The notes below the pieces were generated by a model. That model searched no databases, had not been told where the DNA came from, and saw nothing but the letters and a program-made list of their open reading frames with translations. 64,000 nucleotides of DNA from Sequoia sempervirens (taxonomy: Eukaryota; Streptophyta; Pinopsida; Cupressales; Cupressaceae). A program made the position numbers and the translations under genes. Each line of letters begins with the position of its first letter. Within the stretch, counting starts at the first letter, position 1. This document shows positions 35,190-48,545 of this stretch, piece by piece. Location: positions 13,439,918 to 13,503,917 of the forward strand of contig VDFB02000001.1 in NCBI GenBank assembly GCA_007258455.2, given 5' to 3'.

Positions 35190-35620
35190 TGTGGGAGCTA
35201 TATTTTGATGGCTCAAGGAGTAGAGTTGGTGTTGGTGGTGGGTGCATGCTTGTCTCTCCAAAAGGTGAGAAGTAGTATTCAACATTCAAATTATGTTTCA
35301 GTTGTACTAACAATGTTGTTGAATATGAAGCTCTTACCCAAGGCTTGGAATGGGCAAGACAAAAGGGTATAAGTTGCTTGAAATTTTATGGGGATAGCGA
35401 ATTGGTTGTTAATCAGGTGAGAAAACTTAATGTTACAAAGAATGATTTACTTAAGTCTTACAAGCATAGAGTATGGGACCTCTTGGAGGGATTTGATGCA
35501 TTTAATTTGATTTCTATACCTAGAAATCAAAATAAACATGTTGATAGGCTGGCAATAGTAGGAGCTGAATATGATATTCCAAAAGAGATTAGCAGTGGTA
35601 AAGATAATCAACATATTAAG
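35190..35620 (+). pseudogene. Element C extra RNase H, placed before RT
   Basis: WELYFDGSRSRVGVGGG with the first Asp, NNVVEYEALTQGLEWA with the Glu (after a TAG at about 35273), FYGDSELVVNQVRK with the second Asp, and an NQNKHVDRLA tail. These four blocks and their spacing identify the additional RNase H of Tat elements. Except for the TAG it is open, and its catalytic acids are preserved. It stands about 0.6 kb before RT, as in element A, with a spacer (35620-36000) that has KGLVTLESIFNTDDEA, closely like the same spacer in A. Confidence 0.85.
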
Positions 35621-35999
35621 ATTGTTGTTAGGCCTACTGTACCTAATAATAATATACACTGGAAAGTGTTTGAAAGTGACCAGCAGATTGTGAACTTCTT
35701 AAGGGAAGAAGATGAGTTCTTGCATGCTAACCAAGAGAAGTTACAACACCAGTACAGTGACCAAATCATTCAGCTCAAAAATAATAAGATGCCAAAGGGC
35801 TTGGTCACCCTAGAGTCTATTTTCAATACTGATGATGAAGCTAGAAAACCCGATGCCAGTATATAAGTTCAGCAAGATCACTATGAAGAAGTTGAGGTCT
35901 TCAAGGGGAAGCTTCTTAAACTAGGAAAGGTATGTATAGCAGAAGAAAAGCATGTATTTATTCAACTTTGTCAAGAATTTAATGATATATTTGCATGGG

Positions 36000-36760
36000 A
36001 ATATAGTGGTTTAAAGGGTTTTGATCCCCAACTTGCTCAGCATACCATTGAACTCGAGCCTAATGTCAAACCTGTAAGGAAGAAACAGAGGCCTTTGAAT
36101 AATAATTTAGAACCTCTTATGAAGAAAGAACTGAATAAATTGAGTGAAAGTAGTATTATCTTTCCCATTAAGCATACCTCATGGGTTTCCAACCTTGTGC
36201 CCGTAAGGAAGAAAAATGGAGAGATAAGACTATGTGTAGATTTTCATGACTTGAATAGAGCTTCCTTGAAAGACTGTCATCCTTTGCCTTCCATGGAACA
36301 AATACTTCAAGTAGTCTCAGGATCAAGGAGGTTTTCCTTACTAGATGGTTATTCTAGTTACAATCAGATATTAGTAAAAGAGGAAGACCAATATAAAATA
36401 TCCTTCACCACAAAATGGGGGACTATGGCCTACAAGAGAATGCCCTTCAGTTTATCTTATGCTGGGGAAACCTTTCATAAAGTCATGGATATGGCCTTTC
36501 AAGGCTTAATGTACAAGATTGTCTTATTCTACCTTGATGACATTACTATTTTTTCCAAAGAGGCTAAGGATCATTTAAATCACTTGAGGTAGATTTTTGA
36601 GAAATGCAAAGTTTGGGATATCACTTAATCCAAAAAAGTGTGTATTTTTTGTTCATGAGGGCAGATTGCTCAACTATGTGGTGTCTAAACATGGTGTCAC
36701 TATTGATCCTGAAAGAGTAAGTGTTATCTTAACTCTCCCCTTACCAGCACATAAGAAAGG
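36000..36760 (+). pseudogene. Element C reverse transcriptase
   Basis: Open from 36095 to 36592 with the blocks LVPVRKKNGEIRLCVDFHDL, LLDGYSSYNQIL, YKRMPFSLSYAGETF and VLFYLDDITIFSKEA, the last holding the catalytic LDD. A stop at 36590 (TAG) and a shift near 36610 separate the connection region (SLNPKKCVFFVHEGRLL-like, 36620-36690). About 170 consecutive codons are clean, but the enzyme is incomplete. Confidence 0.9.
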
Positions 36761-36899
36761 TTTGTAGAGTTTTATTCATAGAATTAACTTTGTTAGGAGG
36801 TTCATCCATGACATTGCTGATTTATTAAGTCCACTAACTCATATGTTGAGAAAGAATGTTCCTTTCAATTGGACTAAGGAAGGGAAAATAATTTTTGAG

Positions 36900-37340
36900 C
36901 TTATAAAAGAAGCATTGGTAGCTGCACCTACACTTTTGAATCCTAATTTTTCTAAGGACTTCACTTTATATACCTATGGGAACATTGATTTTGTTTCAGC
37001 TATGCTTGTGTAGTGTAATGATGAAGGTTTTGAGCAGCCTGTGGCATTCTTCAGTCAAGGACTCAAAGATTATGAGCTGAGATATACTTTTGAAGAAAAA
37101 CATGTTCTTGTTGTTATAAGAAGTTTAAAAAAATTTAGGAACATGCTTTCTAATAACAAGATTATGTTGATGGTTGCTCATCCAAGTGTGAAAGAGTTTT
37201 TACTAAACAAGGATTTAAGTGATAAAATAGATGGTTGGGTCACTAAGGTAATGGAGTATGATGTAGAGATTAAGGTTACCAAGCTGGTTAGAGGCAAGGG
37301 ACTGTGTGAACAACTTACTGATGGTGTTACCACCAGCAAA
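36900..37340 (+). pseudogene. Element C native RNase H
   Basis: The 37041-37349 frame has VAFFSQGLKDYELRYTFEEK, LVVIRSLKKFRNML and the VTKLVRGKGLCEQL end, the normal Ty3/gypsy RNase H following RT. The amino part (36900-37015) is interrupted by a TAG at about 37012. Its presence confirms that the element carries two RNase H domains. Confidence 0.82.
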
Positions 37341-37549
37341 GAATATTAGCAAGAAATTGTTTTGGCATTGCAAGATGAAGGAAAAGCAATGGTTTCAACT
37401 CTTACTACTGATTGGATGTAAGAAATGGTTCATTTTCTATAAACTGGTGAGTGTCCTCAAATTTTGGATAGGGCTAAAAGAAGGTATTTTCATTTGTAGT
37501 CCATTCCTTATGTGCTTCTAAATGGTTCACTTTTTAGGAGATATTTTAA

Positions 37550-38660
37550 TGGAATATTGTTGAGGTGTATTGAGCCTAACCAAGTTGAAAGAGTGTTGCA
37601 TGAATTCCATGAGGGGTCAGTTGGATGCCATTTTCACCTAGAGCAACAACTCTTAAGGTGATGAAGGGTGGCTATTATTGGCCTAGTTTATTTAAGGATG
37701 CGCACTTGTGGGTCAGAAAGTGTAAAGAATGTGCTCTATTTGCTAGAAAGGAGAAGTTGGTAGCCTTACCTTTGCAGTCATTTTAGGTTGAACAACCCTT
37801 TATGAGGTGGGAGTTAGATTTTATTGGAGTTATAAACCCTCCATCTAGTGTTGGCCATAAGTGGGTACTTATAGCCACAGATTATTTTACTAAGTGGATT
37901 GAAGTAGTCACACTTAAAGAGGCCAATGTATATGTTGTTCTAAATTTTTATGAAGAGCTAGTTACCAGGTTTGGAATCCCATAATCTATTATTTCAGACA
38001 ATGCCCTTGCTTTTGTGAGTGTTAAAATTTCTGATTGGGCTATCAAGAATGGGATTTATCTCAATACATCCTCCAATTACTATCCACAAGGAAATGGCCA
38101 AGAAAAATCCACAAATAAGAACTTAATTAGAATCATCAAGGAAAACATGGAGGGTAGCCAAAGAACTTGGCATACACAATTAAAATAAGCATTGTGGGCT
38201 AATAGAATTACCCCGAAAAGGTCAACAAGGCATTCACCTCTTATGCTTGTATATGGCAAGGAAGCCAAGCTTCCTATTTCACTAGAATTTCCAGTACTAG
38301 ATATGGCTCATCAACTGGACATAATAGAGGAAGGGCCTATGACAGTAAGATTAGCTCAACTGGTTGAGTTAGAAGAAACTAGAGTTGAGGGCATGAGAAA
38401 GATAGAACAACATCAGGCTCAAATGAAGAGGTCTTTCAACAAAAGGGCACCCCAAGAACTTTTAGAGAAGGTGATATAGTGCTCAAGTGGGATGAGTTTA
38501 AAAGAAAACCTAGGAAACATTCCAAGTTTGATGCATTTTGGAGTGGGCCTTATATCATTTCTGAATGTAAACAACATAATGCTTTCCAGCTATCCAAGTT
38601 GGATGGTGATATGGAGCCAATCTCAGTCAATGGGATTCACCTCAAGAATTTCTTTTGAGG
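37550..38660 (+). pseudogene. Element C integrase
   Basis: The zinc-binding region lies at 37590-37760 (HEFHEGSVGCHF-like and RKCKECALFAR). The core at 37802-38180 has ELDFIGVINPPSS with the first Asp, SDNALAF with the second, and GQEKSTNKN with the Glu, though frames change and a TAA stands at 37982. The tail (38192-38479, then 38520-38655) ends in a PxSVNGxHLKNFF-type block that matches element A's end. Broken by at least three stops or shifts. Confidence 0.85.
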
Positions 38661-38945
38661 TATGTCAAGAAGTTTTGAAGATAAATACGTGATGTTGCAC
38701 AATAGATTAGATGCAATTTTCATTTCCATAAGTGCTTTGCAAGCATAGATAGGTAGTTTTCACTCTAAAGTTTTTGTTTTCAATAAGTTTCCAAGTTGTT
38801 TTGAGTTTTGCTGCTGAGTTACAACATTGGAAAGAGTTGTTTAAGAACCATTTTAGGTTGGCTAAGTGACTTTGTGCCCAATAGAAATCCTAGGAAACTG
38901 GTTTTGATGTTTAGTAGGCAAACATTTAGCAGATGTTGCTAGAAA
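38661..38945 (+). other. Element C 3' untranslated stretch
   Basis: No gene, and no obvious polypurine tract directly before the 3' LTR at 38946. Confidence 0.5.
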
Positions 38946-40220
38946 TGTTACCTATTTTAGCTACTAGCTCAAACAGGTAGAGCTAAAATGATATCAAATG
39001 AAAAGATAGGTACATTTTAATTTTCTGCTACCTTACATTCATTTGCATAAAATAAATAGAAAACTATTCTATCATACTGCATTTATACAGATGCAAATAA
39101 CATAGAAGAAAGATTGCACAAATCTTTTCAAAAAATAGTCTTTATTGATAGTATAATTGTATAATTTCTCACACAAGCCGTGAGATTAACTTGTTTAACA
39201 CAAATGAAAGAAAGGATTATACATTTATAGATATTAATAGAAAGGAATGCACATATGAGGAAGGGTGGCTCATCATTTCTTGAATGACGAGTCTTCAATT
39301 GAGTTGTCCTGCATCTTTTTCAATCTATCCCTTGTCCTGCAACTAGCTTCAACCTCCTTGCTGCTCCTAGTTGCCTACATCTGAGAAAAGGAGTGTTGTT
39401 AGAGCAATGAAAAGTCACTAATCCATACATGCACATACCTCTATAAACATACAATCTAACCCTCATTTGCATTAAACAATTTGCATATCATGTCCAGGAA
39501 AACAAGAATGATCAAACACATCTGCCATATGCATATATTTCTAACGTGTTTGTGTTATGTGCAGATACAGGAAAAGTAATGTTGTTCTTTTGTTTCATCA
39601 AATTACAACATGTGGGTTAAAATGTGGCTCCCATAAGGGTTGATCCCAACATGCTGAGTTTATCAAATAATGAGCTCATTCAAGCTCATTTAAGAGGGAA
39701 ATGTAATGTTAAAAGTCATCATCTCAACATGATCATGGAATGATAGTGAACATGCATACATATTAAGTTCACAAAGTATTTCTTCAAGGAGTAGCTACAG
39801 AAGCAATGAAGTGTAGCAGTGATTCATTCATATAAAAGTCATTTTTCTGTTCCACAAGTGTTCTGTAAGTATTCAAAGAGAATAGTGATCACGATGGTCA
39901 TTAAATAGTCACATGTAGGCATAAAACTCAAAATTCAAAGATATGCTACAAGATTGTCATGATGGTAATGATATTACTATCAATGTAAGATACAAGAGTG
40001 ATATTTGGCAGTTCTTATAGTTGATTAAGAAGAGATACAAGATTATGAATAAATAGTCATAACTCTTGAGCAATGCCTCATCAGAAGCAGTGGAACAACA
40101 AGCAAAATCTTTGAAAGTAGTAAGTTCCTTTGTATCATGGAAGGAAATATATTACAATTAAAAGAAAATATCTCTATGTACTATACAAGATACTCTGTAT
40201 TTTTCAAGCAAAAAGAGTAA

Positions 40221-40228
40221 TATATAAA
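40221..40228 (+). promoter_or_regulatory. TATA box of element C right LTR
   Basis: TATATAAAGG, the counterpart of 30251-30258. Confidence 0.55.
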
Positions 40229-41068
40229 GGGAAACCAGGTTTCTAAGAAAATGCCATGAAGTGCTTGCAAATGCCTAGAAATTTTGAAATGAAAACTCAG
40301 GAGGAGACCACATTATTCACGATACTTGTAAACCCATTTGGGTTTTTTAAGTTTTGAGCCCACAATAGAGATTTTCAGGGGTCGACCATTGATGAAATGG
40401 TGTCAAATTTTAGTAGAGGGATGTGGTTGCAGCTTGAATAATATAAATACTTCATTTTTTCTACAAAAAATGGAGGTAAATGTAGCTATTGGAGAATACA
40501 TTGCTCTTTTTCATGCATCAAAGCTATTTGGGTTTTCTGAAAAAAGAGCAAGATACAAAGAGAAGAGCGGTTTTTAAGTCATTACAAATCCAGAAAGACA
40601 AGATGCCTGAGCACCTATGGTCGCGAGTTGTAGGTATATTCTTCTCAAAATACAAACAAACCAATTTGAGGGTTTGTTTTCTATCAAATGCAAAGAAAAT
40701 ATTCGGTCTTATTGGCGAATGAATAGCAATCTACAAAAGAAACAAATGCAAATATTTGAGCTTTTCTTTTGTTTCAAGAACACAAATGAAATACTTACCC
40801 AGCTGGTGTCTTTTTTGTTCTCCAAAATCTTTGCTTAAAGATGCTCTCTCTAGGCTCAAAAAACATTTTCCATGGCAGCTAGACAAAAGAGAAAGCAATA
40901 GAAAGTAAAGCAAATGAAAAAATGTATTAGAAAAACTATAGGAGTCGCGGCTTGAGAGGCCTAAAATCCTTTAAAAATGAGCTTTTCATTCTTTTTTTGT
41001 TTCAAAAAATGGTTTACTTGCATTTTATGAAGAAATTCTATAGGGAAATGCACTGGAAAAGGTCTTTG

Positions 41069-42871
41069 TGTTGTCCCTCAGTATCGTTTGGAATTAATGT
41101 CAATACACTAAGGTTGAGGTAACAGGTTGTGCACATGGTGATTTCTTTCAGTTTTGCATGAGTTTATATATCTTGTAGCATCTTCATCTATATTTGGCAT
41201 AATTTTTTGGTAACATAACTAGTCTGGCCTTTGCTCAATTTGGTATCATAAAGTTCATTTTGCATCTCTATTGGCACCTTTGATAAAGTGCGGTGATTAA
41301 GGTTTTCTTCTAAAGGTCACTTCAAACAAAAAACAAAGGGGGATTTTTGCTACATTGTTTTTCACAAAGTAATATTGTTCTCCAAACTTGAACTTGAAAT
41401 CTTTGTGAATAGAAGTTTCGTTTCAAAGAGTGCATATTAACACACTAAGTGTTTTTCTACAAAGCACAATGCAAAAAGGGTGGCAAAGAGTTGTCGATGA
41501 TCATTGTTTTTTATTTTGACTTTATTGGGAATTCTTTCCCATCAAAATGCACGGACATGAAAAATCATTATGCTTTTTTTGAAAAAGACTTTGAAAATAT
41601 TGGTTAAGCATCGACAATTGTTTCATTTCATTTAATGTTTTGACTTACCCTAATCATGACATGGTTGTAAAGAAGAACCTTTCTAAGGCGTCAGCCGAGT
41701 GAGCAAGCAGTGGTGAAATGGTATTTTGATGACTTCTTCTACCAGCCCAGGTGTAGTCCTCTCCATTGTCTAGGCTTTATAGAATACTTTTTTCTGTGAA
41801 TCGATGTGGATACACTGTTAGTAATTGTTTTTGTTTTATCTGGAAGTTTCGACTGCATGTATAGGGTTTCTGCTTTAATACTTTATGACTGTTAAGTGTT
41901 CATTGAAAGTTGTTTTGTTGGGTTATAATAGTTGTTGTTAAGGTGTGCCTCTATAATCTTGGTGTGTAAATACTTGTTTGGAAACTCATTTTGGATTTGT
42001 TGAAGTAATGTTTACCCTTGTGTCAGGGTTGTAATCATTTGTGTTTATTGTGTTAAAAATAAAACAACCCTTATCGGGCCTGTTGTTGAAGATTACAGGT
42101 TTATCAAATTGTCTTGTGGGCTTATGTGTGTGGTTATACATCTTTCAAGGATGTCAGTTTGTTATAAGGTATATGGCAGTTATCTGTTGGTTATACTAAA
42201 TACCTTTTTGACAAGTTTATTGCGATGGATTATAGTTGCAGACTTGCATGGAAAATGTTGTTGTGTAACTGGAAAAGGCAGTTGCTGGTTCGGCTTCATG
42301 TGGAAGTTGCTCATACAGTTTTCAAACAGATTCTTTTTTAGAACAGAGGACTTATATATTTTGTATTGCTCATTCAATGTTTTTTTGGATGAGAGGATTT
42401 GAAAAAAATATAGATTATATCTTTCTAAAGGACAATATATTGTTTTTGAGGCTTGGAACTTTGTGACTCTGATTCTGAGGTCATTGTAGAACAGAGTATG
42501 TTATTATTGAAATAGAGACCAACTCTGTGTTTACAATTCTTTCATATTTTTACATTTCAAAAGTCTATCAGTGAGATAGCACTATAAGACTATCAGTGAG
42601 ATAGCATCATTGTCAATGAGACAAATCTGCCAATGAGGCACTATAATTGTTAAATTTGATAAGATAAGGCCAATGAGGTCAATTTTGAGTGGTTTTCTAC
42701 CCCAGAGGGTTTCCACTCAGGAAAATTTCTTTGTGTCAAATTTTCTGTGATGATTGCTTTCTTTATTTAGGAAAATATTTGAATTATCTTAAAAGTTTCC
42801 ATTTTTAAATCCAGTTGATTTTGATCACTGATTCACCCCCCCCCCTCTTAGTGATCACCATACTCTTAACA
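41069..42871. mobile_element. Insertion Z, probable solo LTR (1803 bp)
   Basis: Starts TGTTGTCCC and ends CTTAACA, with an exact 5-bp duplication CTTTG on both sides (41064-41068 and 42872-42876). The left LTR of C lacks it at the matching point (31100). It has no coding domain. A C9 tract at about 42837-42845 followed by CTCTTAG near the right end recalls the R/U5 end of many plant Copia LTRs. The 97-codon frame at 42109-42402 shows no family features. Confidence 0.82.
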
Positions 42872-44320
42872 CTTTGTTGCTTGCAATTCTGCCGTGAAAT
42901 CTATAACAAAGCTCCACAAACCCCCATGGCGACATTCTCTCATCAAGAGTAGCAAAAATAAATGAAAATAGAAAATGAATTATTTTCCATTCATTTTAGG
43001 TTTTGATAACCTAAAGGAAGCTGATAGAGTAAAGGAATTTTTCCTTTATTTTATTTTAAAAGTCTAGTCACTTATGTTTATGCCGTGGTATTTCATATGG
43101 CTTGTAATTCTTTTGAATATTTCATAACACTTAGTTAATAAGCCTTTTGTATTTGGCTTTTTATTTTGCATTTAAAATTCAAAATTGTATAACTTTATTT
43201 AAGTGATGAAATATAAATCACTTTAAATAAAAGTTATTTATGAATGCAAAGTAAAGATGTCTTATGATGCAATTTTTAAATGATGGACTAAGGAAGAGTT
43301 AAATGAAGCAATGACACTTTTACTTACATCTTGGAAGTGGTTGAAAAAATTGGCCAACATGTGGAGCAAAAATAGGATTTTTGGTCACTTAATTGAGAGT
43401 TCAGTTTCAGTTAAGAGTCCAAATGGGTTGAGTATCAATCAAGGAGCATTTTGAGGCACTTAACTCATTGTTTCTTGTAGTTGCAACCCTATTTTTGAGG
43501 GATTTTCAATTATGCACGACCCTTTGGGTTGTTTTCAAATTTAGAACTCCTTATGCATATTTTGAGGAGTTTCTTTCAGTTAGATGTCTAATTTGACAGA
43601 GAGGTTGGAGTTTAACAACTTGTATAAGTCTTTTTCTCCTCTCATTTTCTCTTCAGTTCTTGCTAATTCATCTTATGCTACTTGTAATTTTTAGAGTTTT
43701 GGAGCAGAGGTGAAGAGTTTGTAACTCATTTTCAGTGATCAATACAACATTGCAACACCTTTTTGAGAGTAATATGAAGCAGTTTCCCTTCTCATTTTTT
43801 TGAAATTGTGTACTCAGTGATTCGTGCAATTTATGTGATATCTTTTTCCTTATAATTGCATTTCATAGTGGTACCTTTATGCAAAGTTACACATATATTT
43901 GCAGGTTATAAGTTGTGCCAATAATATAATCAGTCTTGTGAGAAAAAACATATTTTCTCCTACTAGGATAGTGAGAATTTAGCCTTCTTATAAATTTTTA
44001 ATACAAAGTTTATGAGTTTTGAGTTGTGCAAAAATAAGCTTTTGTTACTGGTTTTTTGTGTGTTTCCATTTGAGAAGACTTCATAGATTTATTTGGTGCA
44101 TCACCTTTAGGACTAGATTTCATTTACATGTTTTTTCCTCCTTTCTCTTTTCTCTGCAAAGTCATTAGTAAGACCAATTCAAGTGAGGTATCAAGGGGAG
44201 CCAACCCTTTCTCTGGAGGTCCATTCTCTCTATAGATTACCTATAGCCTAGGAATGTTCCCATGTGTCACAAACTTGTTGAGTTGATAGCTTAGCAAAGG
44301 GTGCATGTTGTAGTGATAAT

Positions 44321-44805
44321 AGGTTGATTAACATATTTTTGCTTGTATTATAGGTATGGGCTATTACTCTATGAGAGGGAGCCTTAGATTTTAGGAATCT
44401 TGTATAAAGGTTTGGCATGTCACTTCTGACAAGGACCCTACAAATAGAATGAATTATTTTAGAAGATGGGATAAACAGAGTCACATAAATGACCTGTCTC
44501 TTAGGCCTTTGAGGGGTGGTAGCGACTATGACTATATTTACATACTCTTTGACTTGTGAAGAAGAATGTTTTAATAAAGAAGTTTTCTTATCAAATTTTT
44601 GAGTAGAAGGAGATGTCTCTAAGAAATCATGGTCTAAGGCATTGTCCAACATCTCAAAATCTCGTTTAGAAAAATCCTTATCAAAAGCATTGAAATTTTG
44701 AAGAAAAAGATCTGACATGATTTCATTCATGTCAAGTTCACCAAAATGTATAGGGGTTTCACTACCCTTAATATGGTGAGGTATTAAGGAGAAAACAACA
44801 CTCAA
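44321..44805 (-). pseudogene. Element B gag-side remnant
   Basis: An open minus-strand frame (to 44805) of about 155 codons that continues element B on the far side of C. It is acidic at its amino end and Arg/Ser/Pro-rich at its carboxy end, and it has no zinc knuckle or catalytic motif. Its position upstream of the EYDLVEQL stretch makes it part of the gag or gag-protease region. I do not recognise it on its own merits. Confidence 0.5.
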
Positions 44806-45240
44806 TTATCTCAAAGATCAAAGCTCAACTGATGAGATAAAGAATGAAGAATGTTTGTACTATTTAATTGAATAAACACTAAACTACTACTAACAAGTAT
44901 AATGAAATCACTTAATTAGAGGAACAAATATTAGAATTGAAATCTCTTATATACATAAATAGAAAGTGCATAAGCTACTAATTTTTTCATCGATAGGATT
45001 AGCTCTGAGCCATGGACAACAATTCGTCACAGGGACATTTGCACCCACATTGCCATCTCTAATGAAACAAAAAATAAGAAACCAAAATCTGAGAAGTCTA
45101 GCTTGTCAAACCTATACATTTTCACACAAAAAGAATGAAATAAATGTTGGGGGTTGTTTTGGGGGTTTCCTCAAGAAAACCCTCACTTTGGTTTTTCCAC
45201 CTCCACGAATAGCTAGATAGGATTGAGATAGATAAAATGC

Positions 45241-45357
45241 ATAAAGTAAAAGATGTGTGATAGAAATAAACCTTGTAAAGGAGGAGAACCCCTATCACGA
45301 ATAAAATAGACGTGCAATAGAAACAAACCTCACAAAGGAGGAGAATCCCTATCACAA
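45241..45357. repeat. Tandem duplication, 57-60 bp unit
   Basis: Two copies (45241-45300 and 45301-45357) share AATAGAAA-AAACCT and AAAGGAGGAGAA-CCCTATCAC. Confidence 0.8.
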
Positions 45358-46968
45358 ATAAAATAGATAAGATAAGATAACAAGAGAGCATTACCAATAG
45401 CCTAAGAGCTGCTGTGGGACCTGGGACAGGAGGGCAGGACAGACAGACTAGTGGAGGCTGGGGCAGGGACAGGCACAGACAGTAGGACACTTCAGGGTGC
45501 TCAGGATGAATTTCATGAGACTAGGCAGGAGGACTTGACAGGCAGAACAGACAGATCATGAGGCTAGGATGACAGGCTGTAGGCAGGAGACAAATATGAA
45601 CAGGAATGGGCATGTTAATGCTAAAACAAACAGTTGGGACATGGACTGCTTTTCAATGGACAACAGGACTGCTTTTCATCTCAGTTGTGTTAGTGCATTT
45701 AGGCTACAGAATAGCTTGTTAAATGTTGGACTAGGACATGTTATTCAAACACTTGCTTGAGACTTCCAGGACTCCTGTTTTGAGCTATTTTCAGACTCAT
45801 TGCCTTCAGTGGGACAACTTGCTTGTTCTCTTTGATTGTTGTCATGCATGTTGATTTTAGCTATTTTGGAACTCCTTCAGCATTATATGAGCCACCTACA
45901 ATTCTACTTTCTAATATCCTTATTTTCTATAAATCATCTTGAATAGGTTTTAAAGACTATTTTAGAGAATACCATCTTACTTAGTAATACTTATTATACA
46001 AAAAAAGGATTGGAAATAGAAGTTGAGTCTTTTATTTGCCTTACAAATATGACTTACTAAAGATATAGACTAAGCTTGTATTTGCATATGAAGAAGCCCT
46101 ACAATTTCCTTGATATATGTAGATGTATATGATTAAATGGTAGTGATTGTAAAAAAAGTATCTTACTAAATACAATGCTTTTATTTAAACATTTCTAAAC
46201 ATCTTGTAGACTTTCTCTCCTCTAAAGGTCATTAGTTATTTATATTTTGAATGCTAACTCTAAAAATATAGATAACCTATAATTCAGAGAAAAGCTTCAT
46301 ATAGACAGGAATATATAGAGTTTTTTAAATTAACTTAATGCTTTTCTTCAAACTTTGAATACATGAGTTGAAATTTATGGCACTGTTCAAAATGGATTTT
46401 TTTCAAACCTCCTAACCAAATTGTTGGGAATATGTTAAAACATCCTATCAGATCATTACAATTTTCAAAGAGAACCTAGAAACAATTTGACATTAGCACA
46501 CATAATAATTAACTAAAAAATGTTTTTTGGAAAAAAAATACAAACTTTGCATTATCAACAACCTTGGTTTACTGCTTCTAGAAGAGCTTACAACTATTTT
46601 TTTTTTTTTGGAGCTAATATTCAATGAACCCTATTGGACATTAGAAACCTTTTTGGGATGTTGATTATTATTAGATGTTGTGAGGAGCACTTCTTGTGTA
46701 AAGCCAGGACTCCACAGCTTTACCAATTTCACCCACGTTCTCCTCTCATGCAAGATGTGAAAGCCTTTCAAGGCACATGGGAGAATTTTTATTATATTTT
46801 TTTATAATAATAAAGGTATTACCTATTTTACTAAAATAATATTGATGCATTTTTATTTATCTATTTATTTATTTTTATTCTTGTTTTTAAATAATCTTTA
46901 ACTCCTTTTTTCTAAAAAAAAGAGAACTTTTAATATCTTTATTAAAATATAATATTATTTATTAATAA

Positions 46969-46983
46969 TATATATATATATAT
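46969..46983. repeat. AT microsatellite
   Basis: A simple TA run within AT-rich filler. Confidence 0.8.
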
Positions 46984-48545
46984 TATAATAATAGCTACAT
47001 AAAATAAAATTCCAATTCTCATTTAGATTGGGCTCATTTTGACAAAACATCAAATTTCAACTATATATCAACCAGTCAACCAGTAGCGCACCCTTGTGTT
47101 AGGTTTGGCTCATGACCCGATGTTGACAGAGGCCCTTTATATTACTTAATGTAGTGTAGGAAATTGTATACCTCTACAATTTCACACTATGTTTGGGTCC
47201 CTCAATTTATTAGACTTAATTAAGCTTCTAATTTTCCAAATTATGCATTCCAAAGCCTTATTCTTACCATTCTCCAAAAGGGAAACCAACATTTAATTAA
47301 TGCATTTAATAATTTAATTGCCATGAAATATGTGTGTCTTGGAAATTTAGGCCAGGACCCATTCACCCATGGGAAAATGGGTCCCCTTTAGGTGCCAAGA
47401 CCCATTTTAAAATATGTTTTGGGAAGCCTCTTAATGATTCAAATTAAAGTTGTAAGTATCAACTTTTGGAATCTAATTTTTGGGAAATTAGATAAACACG
47501 TATATATATAGTCTTTTTATCGTTTGAAATCATCTAGCATCAAGAAAATTTTTAAAGAGAAAATATTATTGTCAAGATCATTCAAGAGTAGATTTATCAG
47601 TCATTTACAATACCAATCAAGATCCTAACATCATGTTCAAGTTGATCCATAACTTGATATTCAAGTTGCGATAATGAAAATTTCAAAAAAATCTAAGTAG
47701 ATGGCTCTACAACAAGTGCGAACAGGTGGGAATGGGCGCGAAGGAGGATTTTTGAAATTCTTAGATGTTGGCAACCAGGGAGATGATGACCCTGACACAA
47801 ATGACTCTTGTGCTAAGATTTTGGTGGTTGTGTTTGTTTTGTTGTATTTGGAGACATTTCTCAGTGTTGGTTTTGTGTCTCCTACTGCTAGTGTGGGGGG
47901 TTGTGCTTCTAGGAAGCTTCACCCTTGCTCCCTTGTTGACAAGTTGCTTCATGAAGCTTGGGTGTCTCTCTATGATGGTCATGATGGGAAATTTGTGGTC
48001 CAAATCTCTCTTCCAGCCCCTTTACTACACTTCTACCAGTTTATGGGGGTTGTGTGTGTTTGGTGCCTGACGATGTTTGTGTTTGAGGGTGTTTATATGG
48101 CATTGCTTCTTGGTACTTATCCCTTGTTGCGTCCATGGTTGGTTTTCCTTCATGGCTACCTCTTGTGCATTGTCAGTTTTGGTGCTGAGCTTTGGTGCTT
48201 GGGCTATTCTACCTTTGTTAGCTCCACTTGGTGGGGTTCATTTATGAGGGACGTTTCTGTTGCCCTATTCATTGGTGCTTCTTCTCTCTTCCTACCCTCT
48301 CGGCTTCCTTTTGAGGCAGAGGTGGTGCTCGAGAGTGTGGTTAAGGGTTTTTCTCTCCAGTTGCTCTCTTTCTTGTTGGCATCTGGTTTGACCCCCTTTT
48401 TGGGAATGGTGTTCTGCCTTCGAGGTAGGTTGGTGAAAAATGCTAGCTACGTGTTAGCCTGGTTGAAGATGTTCAATGAAGCATTGAATTTTTTTGTTGC
48501 TTTGTTTTCATTAACCTTCCTCATGTTGTTGGGGTTAAATTTTTT

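Larger units (their letters stand above)
28864..44320 (+). mobile_element. Gypsy (Tat-like) LTR retrotransposon C
   Basis: Plus-strand element with very long LTRs (28864-32473 and 38946-44320, the latter including insertion Z). AGGTTG at 28858-28863 and 44321-44326 is a target duplication, and both flanks are element B in the same sense. Coding order is gag, protease, extra RNase H, RT, native RNase H, integrase, as in A. All domains are broken, with TAG the commonest stop. A 100-base gap (29372-29471) lies in the left LTR. The LTR copies are about 95% alike by eye. Confidence 0.9.
38946..44320 (+). repeat. Right (3') LTR of element C, with insertion Z
   Basis: Starts TGTTACC like the left copy and ends GTGATA near 44318. 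It matches the left LTR on both sides of insertion Z (41069-42871). Without Z it is about 3.57 kb. The TATA box is at 40221-40228. Confidence 0.88.
17215..44805 (-). mobile_element. Gypsy (Tat) retrotransposon B, oldest host element
   Basis: A minus-strand Gypsy pol can be followed through four later insertions: gag-like remnant (44321-44805 and 28551-28863), protease (28335-28550 and 27839-27988), spacer (27103-27855), RT (26148-26900 and 19562-19688), RNase H plus extra RNase H (18723-19560) and integrase (17215-18240). Breaks coincide with insertions X, Y and C, each flanked by a short target duplication, and the protein wording continues across each break. Its LTRs are not seen; the 3' end should lie left of the window. 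The extra RNase H lies between the native one and integrase, the usual Tat order. Confidence 0.85.
44806..47640. other. Gene-free AT-rich stretch
   Basis: No coding domain. It holds a tandem repeat (45241-45357), a GGACAGG-rich patch (45411-45570), a T run near 46591, an AT microsatellite (46969-46983) and a TATA-like TATATATATA at 47501-47510. From about 47100 it may be the LTR/leader of element E, because its sequence resumes at 55062 beyond retroposon F. Confidence 0.5.

Noticed and set aside
42109..42402. 97-codon open frame in insertion Z
   Set aside because: It lies in a non-coding LTR-like sequence and has no motif.
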